DNA from: Capsaspora owczarzaki ATCC 30864
Taxonomy: Eukaryota > Opisthokonta > Filasterea
Length of the DNA stretch: 64,000 bases
NCBI RefSeq assembly: GCF_000151315.2
Contig: NW_011887306.1
Span: forward strand, 697,540 to 761,539
Reading direction: 5' to 3'
The notes under the pieces: generated by a model
Databases searched by the model: none
What the model saw: only the letters and a program-made list of their open reading frames with translations
Told to the model about the DNA's origin: nothing
Shown: positions 12,701 through 25,900 of the stretch, piece after piece
How positions within the stretch are numbered: position 1 is the stretch's first letter
How the letters are laid out: each line of letters begins with the position of its first letter
Translations under genes and position numbers: made by a program

Positions 12701-12779
12701 CAAGATCAACTTTACCGTCAACCAGTCCCCTGTGGAGGTTTTGGATGAAGTCAGCAACTTCCCTGCGACTTTTGTGTAG
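9097..12779 (+). CDS. AP1G1: AP-1 complex gamma-adaptin
   Basis: Seven exons: 9097-9419, 10009-10150, 10254-10427, 10556-10732, 10802-11022, 11128-11316, 11468-12779; 845 residues. It is the large gamma subunit of the clathrin adaptor at the trans-Golgi network and endosomes. The N-terminal helical trunk (to about 570) carries strongly conserved stretches such as [27 protein letters not shown]-like TDPFLQV and [19 protein letters not shown]. The Ala/Gly-rich hinge (about 610-730) holds several LLDLL/MLDLL/LLDIM clathrin-box-like motifs. The C-terminal ear (about 736-845) begins [13 protein letters not shown]. An upstream in-frame ATG at 9028 exists, but the protein family starts at the [14 protein letters not shown] methionine. 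The first intron (589 bp) contains long T-runs. Confidence 0.97.
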
Positions 12780-13778
12780 TTTTTTTTTTCCTTCTTGTTA
12801 AATTTTGTGGTTGTTGTTGTTTGTTGATGTCTTTTTGCTTTTTGGATCGTTTGAAAACATGGTGCGTGTTGGGATCATGCATTTCTGTGATTTATGGGGC
12901 TGTTTTTTGAAAAAGGTAGCATCACCATGTCTTTCACTCCCATCGCGTCGCTGAGCTCTGCAATTGGTTTCCCCTGCCCTGCAACCCCCGCCCGAGAGAG
13001 TAGACCATGTGTCCATGCCACTCGGTGCATCAGACCACACGCCGCTGTCCCGCCGGCGACTGTACGGCCGCGAGAAGGTGTGACGGTCAACGCAACCTCG
13101 TCGCAGCAAATCAGTGTCAGCGGGCTGCCACACCACATCAAATAATTCTTTAGATCGGAGATCGGGACAATGGCTGGTACGGGCAGGAGGAGCCAGAAGC
13201 TGAGAGAGTGCATAAGACAGTTCAGCACTCGGTTTGGACATGCAAGAGTTTTTTTTTTTTTTGTTTTTAATTTAACCAAGTGTGCTGGGGCTAATCGCCC
13301 TCTACTGCGGCCCGATTATTGTTTGACAAGATGAACCCGCAACAGAATGTAGCAGTGGCACAGATTGAGGGCTGGGAAAAGCTTGGCTGAGAAATCACAC
13401 CGCGACACAAACCGCTCCTTTTCTCGCTCCGCCCCGCCGTCCAACGCACTTCCGCTGCGCCCCCGACCCTCGAGTACACTGATGACATGGTGTAAACCAC
13501 ACAATCAGAGCACCAGCGGCGGAAAGCGACGTAGGACACGGTGGTGGATATGAACGACATATTTTGGGGGTTTCATGCTACCTTTTAAAACAAAAAAAAA
13601 AAAAACAGCCCCTTATATGTCAAATGCACATGTTTGAGACCGAGCTTGTTTTTTTTTTTTTTTTTTTTTTTTTGTTTTTTTTTTTTTGTTGTTGTTTTTG
13701 TTTTTTTTCGGGAGACATAGCTGTTTGTGGTAGAAACAAAAAAAATGAAAATCTATTTTGCTCGCTTCATGGCACCAT
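12780..13778. other. Convergent intergenic region
   Basis: About 1 kb between the 3' ends of gamma-adaptin (+) and WDR6 (-). It contains T- and A-runs (about 13249-13262, 13593-13605, 13650-13688). Open frames here are short and lack splice signals or recognisable domains. Confidence 0.6.
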
Positions 13779-16700
13779 TCACATCCCGTCCTGACGAATG
13801 GCATGGATGCCAATCCCAGAAATCAAAGCAAGCGAGCGCCGTTGGACCGGCAACTCGACAACATCCATTGCACCGACATCTGGAATGTGTGCAATTGCGG
13901 ACGAGTGGTGGATGAAAACTGCAGGAACAGCCGGAGGAGGCAGTGGAACCTGCCGAAGGTCGCTCAGTGGAGTTGTGAGGGGAGGAGTCGAAATGCGCTC
14001 CAGCCTGGACAAATCTCCAATCATCCAAGTGTTGATTCGCTGGTCGATCGATGCAGAACGCAAGACCAGCGCGCCTGCAGAGCTGCGCGTAAGGTGTACG
14101 CTGGTGACTGACGAGCTGTGGCCTTGACTGGTGCTTCCAGCACGCACCTGCGTCACAGAGAGCTGGTCGCCGGTGGCAGACAGCGCCAGATCGACGGTTG
14201 ACAGGACGATCGAGTTGTCATCGCCGCCAGTGGCAACGCAAAGTCTTGTGGTGCCCTCCACTCCGGTCGGCAACTCTACCAGACTCAAGCTGTTGACGCC
14301 AGATTGGTGTGCTCGAACTTGTGCGATTGGCGTCATCACTGCAGAAAGACCGGCTGCATTGGCGCGACTGACATTGGGAACACAGTGCCAGAGTATCACT
14401 CGACCGTCGGTTGCAGCGCTCGCTGCCAGCAAAATTTGAGTGCCATGCTGCTCCAAGTTGTGCAAAGCAGCAAGTTTGACCACAAGAGGACACCTCTGGT
14501 GCAAGTTGGAAGACGAAAGGTGAACAAACGCTGCACCTTGCGAGCCGGCAGCCTCGCCAATCAGTCCAAGGAGCCGAACCCACCCGTCAGAGCACGCAAC
14601 AAGAACAAAAGTGTCCTGGTGCTGCCCTGATAGCGTAATTGCGTCGATAGAAAGCAGGCGCACAGAGGTGGAAGACACATCATCCTCATTCGCATCGAAT
14701 TGGCTCAGTGATGTTAACAGAGAGGGTTGACACACTGCCAACTTGCTGAATGCGACGGGAGGCGACAGGGACTGCAGGGCTGTCGACTCCTCGGCGAGCA
14801 AATCAGGTAGCCGAGCGGGGTGAATGCATACCCGCCACGCAACCAAGGCGCAGTCGCCTCCAGCCGACAGCAACAAGGAATACACTGGTCCGACAGTCGG
14901 CTGTTGAAGAATGCCAGGTGGTTGCCACGGATCCGGCAAGCTGGCCAGCGTTCGAACAGCACCCGCATGGTCAGTGACCCTCAGCAACAAGCGCAGCGGT
15001 CGGAGCATCTCGGCCGCCGCCGCCGCCGAATGCCGAGGAACAATGCTTGCGCCAATGGTAATAGTCGTGTCTTCGCCACACGCAGCAAACAGCACCACAT
15101 CGGAGTTCCAAGCGGGTGCAAGGGGTGGAGCAGGAAGAACAACCACACTTCGGATTTCACGATGATGGAAGCCACGCAACAACAGACCTGCACTTTTCGT
15201 ATCAGCAGCAGGCATGCCAGCCGTTCCGGCCAGCCCCGATGCAGATGAAGAGGAGGAAGCAGAGGACGAGGCCACGCCTGGGCGAGCGTGCACAATGCGG
15301 CATTCAAGTTCATCGTCAATGAACATTAACAGCCAACCAAACTGGCGATCAGCAAGCACGTCCCAGCAGGTCGAGGTCAACAAGGGAATGCGCGCCAAGG
15401 TTTCGCCACTGGCAATATCGGACAGCACAAACTGATTCACAGCAAACGCCGCCACAAGTCCCGCCGCCGGCAGCGCTCGCGACAATGCCGAGCCCGCTTC
15501 CCCTTGCATGGCTGGCACAAATCGCTCGCCAGGATTCCGGGACACGAGGCGACTCGAGCAGTGTCGGATGGTCCATGGAAGATCCGCAGCGTGGAGGGCA
15601 ACGTCTACGACATGCTGGTGCAGTTTGAGCTGGGAAACCAGTTCGCTCGGTCCAGAACTTGAGCTGGAACTGAGCTGCTGTGTCGAAAGTTCCAACTCGT
15701 TCAGGAAGCCATCGGCTCCAAATGTGCAAAAGCGGGTCAGAGCGGCGTCGGGTCGACTTTCAGCGACAACGAGGTGCGACAGCCGCTTGTCTCGACCATG
15801 AAGGCTAAAGATGGTAGCCAACGGGAGATACAGGCTTGGGGTACCAGCAGGTTCGGTGGCAGTCAATTCATGCAAACAAGGCTGTTGCAGCAAGACGTTG
15901 CGTTTGCTGGGAAAATGCTGGTGAGTCTCGGTGACGGCGCCGCTGGCCCGCGTCAGATCAAAGAAATGCAACGAACCATTCGCTGCACCAACAGCTACAA
16001 TGGACGAATGTGGCAGCGAGCAAACGGTCGACGGCTTGCCAGCCAAAGCGCCTTCTCCCATGCAAAGCTCGCCACGACGCACCAGCTCAAGGAGGGTCGT
16101 GTCGCCCAGTGTCACACGAACATCCCACCAAACAAGATGCGCAAAGTTGCGCGCGTTGACCACAAACAATGGCAGCACACCACTTGACGAGTCGAAAACG
16201 ACGGGAGCGCAACGCTGGTTGTCGGGAAGGAAGGCGTGAATCGGGGTGAACCGCTCCTGCTCGTATCGAACTGTAGCAAGCAGGTTGCAGCTAGATGGCG
16301 AGGCCGAAAACGCAATCATGCCAACGGAAAGCACGCCATCGGCGGCGCCACAAACGAACATGCACAGCTCGTCGCGATCGCCTTCACGCCTTGGTGTGTG
16401 AACAATGCAGGCAGAAACGAATGCAGCAGAGAAAGACACACCATGCGGCTCAGCAGCCAGCAACAATTGGTATGTGCGGCTCTCAAGGAAGAATGCAAAC
16501 AGGTCGCCACGCGCGGAGAGAATCAGCGCCAAATTGGCCGTCACAAAGACACAATGTCGCGGCGTTTCGGGGGTTCGCGGCCGCTTGCGTTTTGTGCTTG
16601 TGTTTGATGGCTGTGGAGGAGCATTGCTTGGAATCGGCTGTTGGCCTGGGTATGGGCATGGCGCAATCCACGACGCACCCGCATCGCTGTAGACGGTGGT

Positions 16701-18291
16701 GCTCCGCTTCTCTCGCTTGCTCATGCGGTGCGCAACAACAGAGCCAGGAGTACCATCGGCCGTCGGAAGTTGATGCGAGGAAGCAGCCTGTGAGTACAAC
16801 CGATTCAGTGACCAGGAACGGATGGTGCCATTCTCCGTGCCTGTGACGGCAACACAATCGTCCAAGGTCTGCGCCTCGTGAACAGCAAGCGACCAAATGT
16901 TTTTGCCGTCCCGGCCCTCTAGTTCTAGGAGGGGCGTGCCGGTAAAGCTCCATACTCGGCACGTCGAGTCCTCGCTGGCAGACACAATTCCAAACGACGT
17001 GAATTTGGCGCTCCAGACACGCGCTCGATGCCCAAAGAACGTGGAAGTAGATTCAATGACTTGCTTTGTTGTGCTGGCTTCTTTGAGTGCAGCAGCAATC
17101 GACCACAATCGAACGGTACGGTCGTCGGAGACTGAACACAACCGCTGCCTGGTGGCGTCAAAACTCACTGAAAACAACACACCAGTGTGCCCCTTGCATT
17201 CGACTCGTGCTGGCGCAAACACTAGTTCGACTGCTTGAGGATTGGGACATTGCCGAGCAAGCCGCGGCGGGAGAACTGTCTGCGAGTGATTGACGTTCGG
17301 GTCGCGTTGCAAATTCCAGACGAGAACCGAGTTGAACACGGTGCCCGTGGCAAGCAACAGCGAATCCAGTGTATCGCCGCTAAACCTTGCGCAGTAGTTG
17401 ATGCATCGTTCTTGGCACTGGATGTGACGCAACAGCGTCTGCGATTTCCAATTCCAGACTGCCAACGTTTGAATCATTGTTTTCGTGTGAGAAGCGAGGT
17501 GTCTATGCATTCGTGTTTGTTTTCTCCGGTTGGCTTCTGTTGACATTGACCTTACCTTGAGCCATATTGTGCGCGAGTGCCAATGCGATCAGCGCGTCGT
17601 CCTGCTCGTGCAGCCATGCGGCGTCCAGAATCCAGTCGCACGCCTCGGGCAGCGTCGACACGCGATCGACGAGCAGCACTATTGACGAGCTACTACCTGC
17701 ATCAGCATCACCAGCATCATCATCAGCTCCACTGGACGATGACTGCGGTGGTGCTTGCCGGGTCGCCACTGTGATGAGCGCGCACGACTTTTGGCCAAAC
17801 AGCAGCAGCGGCTGGGCAGCGTCTTGGAACGGCGCAGGTCGCGGGCGTGCAGCATCACGATGACCGCGTCGGATGCCATGGATGCGCCACGAGCCGCGCT
17901 CCCCGAGCGGATCGAGCAGCAGCGGTCGTCGCCGAGCGTGCTCAGCCAGGCCAATGTTACTGGGATCAGCATCATCCTGCACAGCGCCGTCGCCAACGTC
18001 CCGCTCGCTCCACTCGACGACAGGCACTCGCTTGCCACCGCGCGCATCAAACGCAAGCAAATGCTGGGTGGCGCAACATTCAAAACAACGCAGCAGAGCA
18101 CGCGGAGATTGCAAAAAACACAGTCAAAACCCAAAAAAGGGAACGATTTCTCAGAGATTTGGCGCAAGAAGCAGGGGTTTTTGAATATCTTTGTTTACAG
18201 GTCCCATCGCGGCGAGTGCAAGCAGCCGATCGCCGAGCTGGATTGTCTCTAACGTGGTCACTGGTGCCGACAGACCAACAGTGGCAGACAT
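13779..18291 (-). CDS. WDR6: WD-repeat protein WDR6 (tRNA 2'-O-methylation cofactor)
   Basis: Three exons: 18199-18291, 17556-18063, 13779-17458; 1426 residues, longer than the roughly 1,100 usual in animals. Members of this family (yeast Rtt10/Trm734) partner with the FTSJ1/Trm7 methyltransferase that modifies the tRNA anticodon loop. Recognition rests on the ordered N-terminal boxes: LGDRLLALAAMGP, HLLAFDARGGKR, IHGI, FGQKSCALITV and DWILDAAWLHEQ followed by ALAHN. These precede clear WD repeats near 290-400 (GHTGVLFSVSF with DDRTVRLWS; FGHRARVWSAKF) and near 1250-1350 (GHSSSVTSVHL with ASIDQRINTW). The middle holds Ser/Ala-rich insertions that explain the length. The exon 1-2 junction is inferred from family alignment; its acceptor (CACCCAG) is the only in-phase choice that keeps the motif. 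Confidence 0.93.
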
Positions 18292-18503
18292 TTTGGGGGG
18301 AAGAAAAAAAGTGAGACTGCGCGCTTGATTTCAATTCAAAAACGAGCTCAAGCATCAACTACAAGATGGGTGCGATCTTGATTCGGTGATCAATCGCAAA
18401 CCAAAGAAGGATGGAGTCAAAGAGTCAAAGTTATCAAATGTCGCTTTTATCAAATATCAATCCGGTTTTTTGCAAAAATGTTTTCAAAAGCGCTTTCCAG
18501 CAA

Positions 18504-19425
18504 TTATCGCTCAACCTTGGCAATCAACTCGTCGCAAATGACCACCAGCTCTTGGTTTTCCTTCTCTTTGGCTTGCAATGCATTCTCCAGACTGGAAACT
18601 TGCATTTCGGCCTTCTTCAGCTTGGCGTTCGCGACGGCCAGTTCGCCGCGGTACGTGGCGTTGACCTTTTCAATCGCAGAGTTGGCACTGTTTGATGGCG
18701 ACAAAAAGAAACAAACGGGGAGCCAGTCAATACGGGTATGCTCAACAAGCAACAGGACAGAAGGGGTGCTGCTGGAGCATGAAACTTACGACTCGAGCTT
18801 CTCCTCGGCATGCGCGCGAAGCGCTATGTAACGCTGATCAGACTGGATGAGTTCTTGCTGACTTGCTGACAGAGCTTGCTTCAGCGTCTCCTCATTCTGA
18901 GCGCAGAATTGAAAAAAATCATGAAACAAAAATGAGATAAAAAGTTCGGATCAACAACAAAAAAGGGAGCTCCCGTTGCGAGTATCTCTCACCTTCCGGT
19001 AGTTCTCAAGAACTTCTTTCAACTTGTCGTAGCGGCGATGCAAGTCCGAGAAGGCAGTCTCAGCAGACTTGAGATCATCAGCCAACTGGTCGCGCTCCGC
19101 TCGGAAGCGATCGGATGCGGCATTGTTGTCTCCCCTGGTCAGCTCGGCGTCCGCTGCAACGCAACAAACGTAGGCATCGGTCAACAAAAAAGTTCGTTCA
19201 TATGCGCTTTGAAGAACTTGCCCGTGTACGCAGAAGAGCGTCTGACTTACAGAGCATCCGTTGCATGGTTTGCTCGTACTCGTCCATCACAGCCGTCAGT
19301 TGCTTGTTCTTGGTGGCCTCCGCCTGCAGCTTGCTGCGTAGCCGTGTGCACTCTGCCTGAAGCAAAGCGGTCTCTTGTGAAGACTGCGATCGCCAGGCGT
19401 TGAGTGAGTAACGAACAACAACAAG

Positions 19426-19499
<74 letters not shown>

Positions 19500-21323
19500 A
19501 AACAACAAAAACAACAACAAAAACAACAAAAACAACAACAACAACAACACAGACACATCTAACCATTTCGAATGACTTACCTGCTCGGAACTTTGGGATT
19601 TTCTCGGGCTAGCTGAAGCAACATCGGTAACAGCTTGCACTTTGGTTGTGCCGGAAAGCACAACTGATGCGGGCTGAGCGACAGCGGCTGGGAGCGCGTT
19701 GGACAGCGGTTTGGTCACTGCTGTTGATGCAGGTGCTGCTTCTGCTCCTGCTCCAAACAAATCCTTGGCAACAGCCGTCGAAGCAGGGGCATTTCGATTG
19801 AGAAGGTGCGCAATAGACGCGGGAGGTCGAAATTCAACCTCTCCATCGCCTGGTGAGCTGATGACATGCGATGGAACTGATGTTGATGTTGCTGTTGCTG
19901 CTGCCGCCGCTGACGGAAGGGCGTCGGTCATGGGCACTGGTCGTCCGGGAGTGTCATTCATAAGCTGGTCTGCAAGGGATCGCTGGCCTGGTGGTATCAC
20001 GGCCGAAGATGCGTTGCGCGACGCGTTCTCTGCAGCCGATCCAAGGCCTTGAAGTGGAGGCAGCCCGCCGCCGGGGCTGTCAGGGTCTGACAATGGGTCG
20101 AATTTAACGTACAGACTTTGGCGAAGCTTTTCACTGCGCACTTTTGCCGCAGCTGCGCCTCCGAATCGCTGCTCGAGCTCGTCAACGTTAAAATCGTTGG
20201 TGGCGCCGGTTGGGTACTTGCGCAGTGCAGTGCCCGGCGAATAGAACTGCTCCTTGCTGGGATCAAACTCGTCTTGGGCGGCATTGTCTTCGACCACTGG
20301 CGCAGCGAGGTCCCCACCATCGAGAAGACTGACCTTTGCAGTAGTCGCAGCTGGAAGTGCAGACGAGGCCACTGTACGTGAAGGACCGACTGGGGTGCCA
20401 AGCAGGTTTACAGAAATGTCAAGAAGATTGCTTGGAGCCGGTGCGCCGTTCGTGGCAGCAGGGCGACCGGTCGCAGTCACACTCGAGTCCAAGCTCGAAA
20501 CGGGGGCGGAATCAAAGGTGGGCTTGAACGATGACGTCGTCGAACTGGTGGGAGCGGAGTCGAACGACGGGTTGAAGGACGATTTCGTTGGCAGTGTCGA
20601 GTCGAACGACGGGTTGAAGGATGACTTTGTTGGCGCCGTCGAGTCGAACGTTGGCTGGAGCGAAGAGGCTGTAGACGACCCATTTGAGACTGGATCTTCA
20701 TCAAAAGTCGGCTTGAACGACGATGCAGTTGGCTTGGCAGCACCCAAATCGAAGGTTGGGTTGAACGAGGAAGGGGAGGACGACGAGAAGGGTGTCGTCG
20801 AGTCGACCGTTGGCGTGATCGTCGCCGCCTTTGCAGAATCGAACGAAATGGAAATCTCGGCAGCAGCAGCAGGAAGGGCTTTGGTTGTGCCAGTGCTAGC
20901 AGTCGAGGCACTGCTGCTGGACGGTACAGCAGCAGACTGCTCAGCAGGAGCATCGGTCTGGATGACGACTGGCGCCTCGCTGGCCCCGCCGAACGAGACG
21001 GCAAACTCGTCTGTCTCGCCGGATGCGGCTCTGGCCTTGGCGGCGGCGGCAGCGGCGGCCTTCTTCTCCTTGAGCGCAGCCATCGCAGCCTCGCGGCGTG
21101 CAGCAGCAGCAGCTGCCTTTGCAGCGCGCTCGTCGGACATTGCCGGCGCACCAGAGCCAGCAGCAGCAGCAGCAGACGACGTTGCAGGTCGACGTGCGGG
21201 TGCAGCGCGGGCGGGACTGGCGGTCGATGGGGCAGACGCAGCCAGTGCAGCCGCGGCCGTTGCATCGTCAGCGTACTCTGGGATTTCAAACTTTTGCCCG
21301 CGTGAGATTGGAAGCTCGTCCAT
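18504..21323 (-). CDS. TACC: TACC-family centrosomal coiled-coil protein
   Basis: Five exons: 19581-21323, 19251-19383, 18993-19153, 18790-18896, 18504-18687; 775 residues. TACC proteins bind XMAP215-type microtubule polymerases and act at centrosomes or spindles and at plus ends. The long first exon encodes a disordered Ala/Ser-rich region with at least six copies of a short S-F-x-P-x-FDS repeat (about 180-272). It is followed by the family hallmark LYVKFDPLSDPDSP (about 404) and a SPRKSQSSEQ stretch. The last four exons encode a continuous coiled coil of about 195 residues (VMDEYEQTMQRML, RYDKLKEVLENYRK and ENALQAKEKENQELV), matching the C-terminal TACC domain. The intron after exon 1 is almost wholly a CAA repeat. 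WDR6 starts 210 bp away on the same strand. Confidence 0.92.
19414..19550. repeat. (CAA)n microsatellite in a TACC intron
   Basis: About 135 bp of nearly pure CAA/AAC trinucleotide, with a few AAAAC interruptions near its right end, fills most of the 197-bp first intron of the TACC gene. On the coding (minus) strand it is a TTG tract and lies just upstream of the exon-2 acceptor region. Confidence 0.95.
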
Positions 21324-22806
21324 CGTGACAAAAGAAGATCAGATTGAAAATGAGTGGAGGAGTGAGGCCTGGGGGGGGGGGAATTTAGAATGTGTGCTGG
21401 TGCAAGGAACGAGATAGAAACAAAAACAAGAGCCAGGAAGGGAGGACGGGGGAAAAGTGAATCAAAAATTGGCGCGAAATTGAAAAAAAAAAAGTGAAAC
21501 AACTGTTTTGCTTTTGAAACAGCGAGAAAAAAAAAAGCAGAAGAAGAAGAAGAAGAAGAAGCAATAAAACAAGAAGGAAAGAAGGGAAGAAGGAAATTAA
21601 AGGCATTGAGGGGAGTAAGTGAAGCAAAAAGGAGAAATGCTGGAACAGGAGGGATAGTGCAATCAGTCCTTAGTGAAACTGGTTGTAAGCGAGAAAAAAA
21701 AAAAACTCAAACATACAGTGTTTCAGATGAGAGAGGAAGCTGGTTGTACCGTCGTGAACTGTTGCCGCATGAGTTGGCGATGCGCAAGCAGAGACAGAGA
21801 GGGGCAGTCTGTTGGTGGCTTGTGAAATTGCAAAATCGATCGATTTTGGGTTGGCGAACTTGAAGGTCAGAGTCCAATCGTATCGAGAAAATGTTCGAGC
21901 CCTCTATCAAACGAGCTTTGAGGGCTTGACTGAGGGAACAAGGCAATGCGGCTAATTGTGCTGGTATATTTCAGGAGCGGCGCGGTGATGTGAGTGTCCC
22001 AAGGCAATGTCCAAGCAACGGCAGTTGAGTTGAATGAATTTTTCCACAGCCGTCCGTCAGCCGCAAAGAAAGAACGCTAAGACTCACTGGGCTGTATAAG
22101 CTACATCTGTATGTCTGAAGCAGTTACCGACGCGAAGAGCGGTAGGAAGGGCAGAACAGAAAAAAAAACGAAAAATAAAAAAGGCACACAAAAAACAAAG
22201 GCGAGCCGACAAAACCAAGAGAAGGCAGGATAGCGGCTCTCCTCCCATAACGACGTTCACTTTTGACCAAACTTGGTTACTTCTCACTTTATTAATCCTT
22301 CGCATCCGTTATGCATCAAGCCCTCACAGTAGGGGTTGCCAACAACAAACTGGTACACAAGCATTTCACAAGCATTATCCTGTTCACACCTTCTCATTCG
22401 ATCGCTCGCTCACATCCCGCATAATCGGCGCGGTAGTCGCCCGCAAGTGCAAAATTCATCTCTTGCGATGCTTTTATTTTTAGTGAGATGAGGGAACCCG
22501 ATGGCAGCCCTTCCTCCTTGCTGCAAAGGGTGGGAGCGAGACAAACGAAAAAATGAAAAAGAAGGCAGACTTTTTGTAAACACACCTCCGAGGGTTGGTC
22601 TTGCCCCGTTGCTCCTCCTGCACTCACTGTGATGCTGTCGCACCGCTCGGCCATGGTAAATCTTGTCCTTTGTACTTGCGATTTTACACCCAACCGCGTA
22701 CTACCGCTTGCTTCTCTTTCACCGAGCAGGCGAACAATGCGCGATAAAGTATCAGACCAGAACAAAACAACCGCAGTCCTCATTTTTCGTTTATTTTTAT
22801 TTGTTT

Positions 22807-22837
<31 letters not shown>

Positions 22838-22993
22838 GTTTTCTGGTACTTTTCGTAAGCCCCTCATCTCACTGGAGTCCTGAATGGCAATCTGGCAGCT
22901 CATCCGTTGATGTTATTGCTGTCAATGTTGTTGTCCACCGGCGCGGCACGCTCTGACATTGGAATCCTCTGTTGTTGCTGTTGCTAGAACGAG
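21324..22993. other. Divergent intergenic region with a doubtful small gene
   Basis: 1.67 kb between the divergent TACC and receptor-kinase starts. It has A-runs, a (GAA)n stretch (about 21539-21562) and a T-run (about 22809-22836). On the minus strand, 22653 to about 22394, an ATG (MAERCDSIT) is followed by a GTGAGT donor-like site. Further on are a pyrimidine tract with TTTGCAG and an open stretch ending GDYRADYAGCERAIE. This could be a small two-exon gene, but phase and homology are unclear, so I do not call it. Confidence 0.35.
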
Positions 22994-25900
22994 ATGATTT
23001 CGCATTCTGGTGCCACAATACTGCTTGTGGTCGCTACCGCGTGGCTGGCTTTGATCCGGCCAGTCCTGGGCGCCCAACTGATTGCATGCAACATCAACAC
23101 CTGGGTTTCCATCGAATGCTCCTGCAACTCTGCCTCCAAAACCGTTGACTGCTCCAACAAGGCTGCGACACAAGTGCCAACTGGGATTCCGACGAATACG
23201 CAAGTCTTGTAAGGGCTTGCGTTTGGTTCGCCGCTCCGACCCCACTCCCTCCGCCTCTCTCTCACAGACAATGCATCTGGTATGACTACTAGAAAATTGT
23301 CCAACAACCTTCTGACCAGTATTCCGGCAGGATTCCTCGCTGGCTCTACCGCAATGACCATTGTGTACGAAGGGCTTGTTTGTATTTCGGCTATTTTGGC
23401 CTTTCGAAAAAACCAAACAAAACCAACGTTTGGTTTTTGCCTGCTGGTTGTTTTTACCGCGCGCTCACTTGCATGCTTTGGTTGGCTGCATGTGCATAAA
23501 TCATGTCTCTTCTGATAGTGATTTGAGCGACAACCCTACGCTGACAAGACTTGTAGCCACGCAGTTTTCCGGCATGCCCAGCTTGACCACTCTGTATGTT
23601 TTTGGTTTGTTTGTTTTTTGTTTTTTTGGTTGTTGATGTTGTTGGCTGTTGATCTTGTCAACAGTTTGGTGTCTCGCTCCTTTGCTCACCCGTACACCAC
23701 AGCAACCTGCAGAATACTTTCACCCCTGGCGTGACGACTGCGTGGCCGTCAAACTTGTTTAACGGCGTGCCCGTCACAACATTGTAAAAAAAAAAAAGAA
23801 CTGTCTGTGTGTTTCGACTTTGAAATTGTCGTCGTTGCCCACTCCATCGGCTTGGTACAGAACGATTTCCAACAATGGCTTTCAGATGCTACCTGACTGT
23901 TTGAACTCTCTGACCTCGGTCACGACGCTGTACGCGATTTATTGTCGCCGCTGTTGATTGTGGACTCTGCATTGGTTCTAACTTGTCCCTGCTCTCAACC
24001 ATAAACAGGAACATGGACTCTCTCTCCCTCCTGTCGATGATTCCGCCCGGTGCTATTCCTGCATTGCAGACTTTGAAAACTCTGTAGGGATGATCACATC
24101 TACCCTGAACGGCGTGATGACAACTCACTTTGTGCAATTCCAGGCGAATGAGATCGTCAGTGGTTACCTCCATTCCTGCGAGCTTTTTAAACAACATGCC
24201 AATGCTTACAACAGTGTAAGAGTTTTGATTGTACTTGTTTCCACTGCGGCGCAGGTACCTCACAGGTCTTTGTTCATTTGTTTTGTTTGGTTGGTTTGTT
24301 TTGTTTTGTTTTGTTTTGTTTGATCGTTTTTGGTATGCACAGGGACCTGAGCGGCAGTTCCCAGCTCACCCGCGTGATGCCTGGAGCCTTCTTCAACGTG
24401 CCCTCGCTTGCTGTTGTGTAAGGCATTGTTGAACTGAAAGCCGAAGCAACCACCCCCGATGCTGACTGACTATCTTTTTGATACTGCTCGCGGCGTAGGG
24501 ACTTGTCCAACACCAACTTGTCTACGATCTACAATTTGACATTCAACGGCGTGCCATCCCTTACCCAGCTGTAAGAGTCATAGCATTGTATGCTGCTAAA
24601 GTGCTTGGCCCGCGCCTCATCATCGCCGGCGTGCTTGTAGTGACTTGTCAGATTCCGGCATCACGAGTCTTGGATCCGATGCTTTTGCAGGTGCTGCCAA
24701 TCTGCAAACCCTGTAAGTCTTTCAAGCACTGCCTAGCTGAATCTATCAAAAGCTTGCTTACATTGTTGAGTCAAATAGTTTGCTGAAGAACAATCAGCTC
24801 AGTAATCTTCCAGCGGGAGTTTTTCGAATGCTGCCGAGCTTGACTACGCTGTAACATTTGGCGCTTGCGACGTTGATGGCTGAGTCGCTGCAGTCACTTG
24901 TCGCTCACATTGTCGCTCACATTGTCACTCTCGCAGGAATCTGGCGTACAATCAACTCACGACGTTTCCAACTGGCGCGTTTGATCCAATGGCCAACATC
25001 TTACCTCTCCTCTCCCTGTAAGCGATTCGCCGCTTTCTTGTTGATTTCTGGTCGCCAGGTTTGTTTCCAAAGACATGAACTCAACTTTTCTGCTGAACTT
25101 TAGGGATGTCTCATTCAACCAGATCACGGATTTGCCTCGCAACGACTTTGACCGCTTCACCAACTTGAACACGCTGTAACTTTGTGAACGAGAGCTCTTG
25201 CAGTTGAAAAGTCGTAGGCATTTGGTTTTCTCACATGTAAAGAACAATCTGAATCTGACAGTCTGCTGCAAAACAACCAGTTTACTACGATTGGGTATGG
25301 AACATTCGCTCGTCTCACTGCGCTGTCAACCTTGTAAGTGGTGCAAGATTCTCGGTTGTTGGTTGTGCTTGTGAAAAAAGTTTTTTCGTGTTCAAACGAG
25401 TGTTTTTGATGGTTTTTGGGGGAAAACAAAACAAACAACCGGTTAGCATGCTGGGATCGCCAGTTTTGCAGGTCACCCCACCTGGCCTCTTTCAGGGAAA
25501 GGCGCCATTCGGTAACAGTACCTTGATCCCGAACGCCTTTCCAGGCTCGTCTGGAGCACCTCTCAGTACCTTTGGCACCGCGACGCAGTTCACCCGTACG
25601 TGCGCACACAAATGGAATAAGCTTTGATGTTCCTGTCTGCTCATCTCGCTCGTGACAAATTTGAACAATGCCTCTCCGCGCCCCCTTCCCCTCAATTACA
25701 GCTTGCAGTCCCGGCTGTGCAACCTGTGCGTCTGCTTCCCTGTGTTGCTCGGAGTTTTGCGCGACCTGTGGGATTGTGGGCTCTACAACCGCTTGCACCA
25801 AGTGTTATGACGGATACGTCCTGAATCAAACCACTTGCTATGCGGGAGCATCGGTCGCGGCTGCTTCGGCAGCTTCTCGTAGCTCTGCGTCGGACGCATC

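Noticed and set aside
19247-19566. Poly-Val or poly-Cys frames across the CAA tract
   Set aside because: Translation of a microsatellite inside an intron with good splice sites on both sides.
20254-21417. A 387-codon plus-strand frame opposite TACC
   Set aside because: Antisense shadow of the Ala/Ser-rich first TACC exon; low complexity and no start context or domain.
22394-22783. A 129-codon minus-strand frame in the TACC-RTK intergenic region
   Set aside because: Could be a small two-exon gene, but phase at the apparent splice sites does not give a consistent product and I recognise no family.
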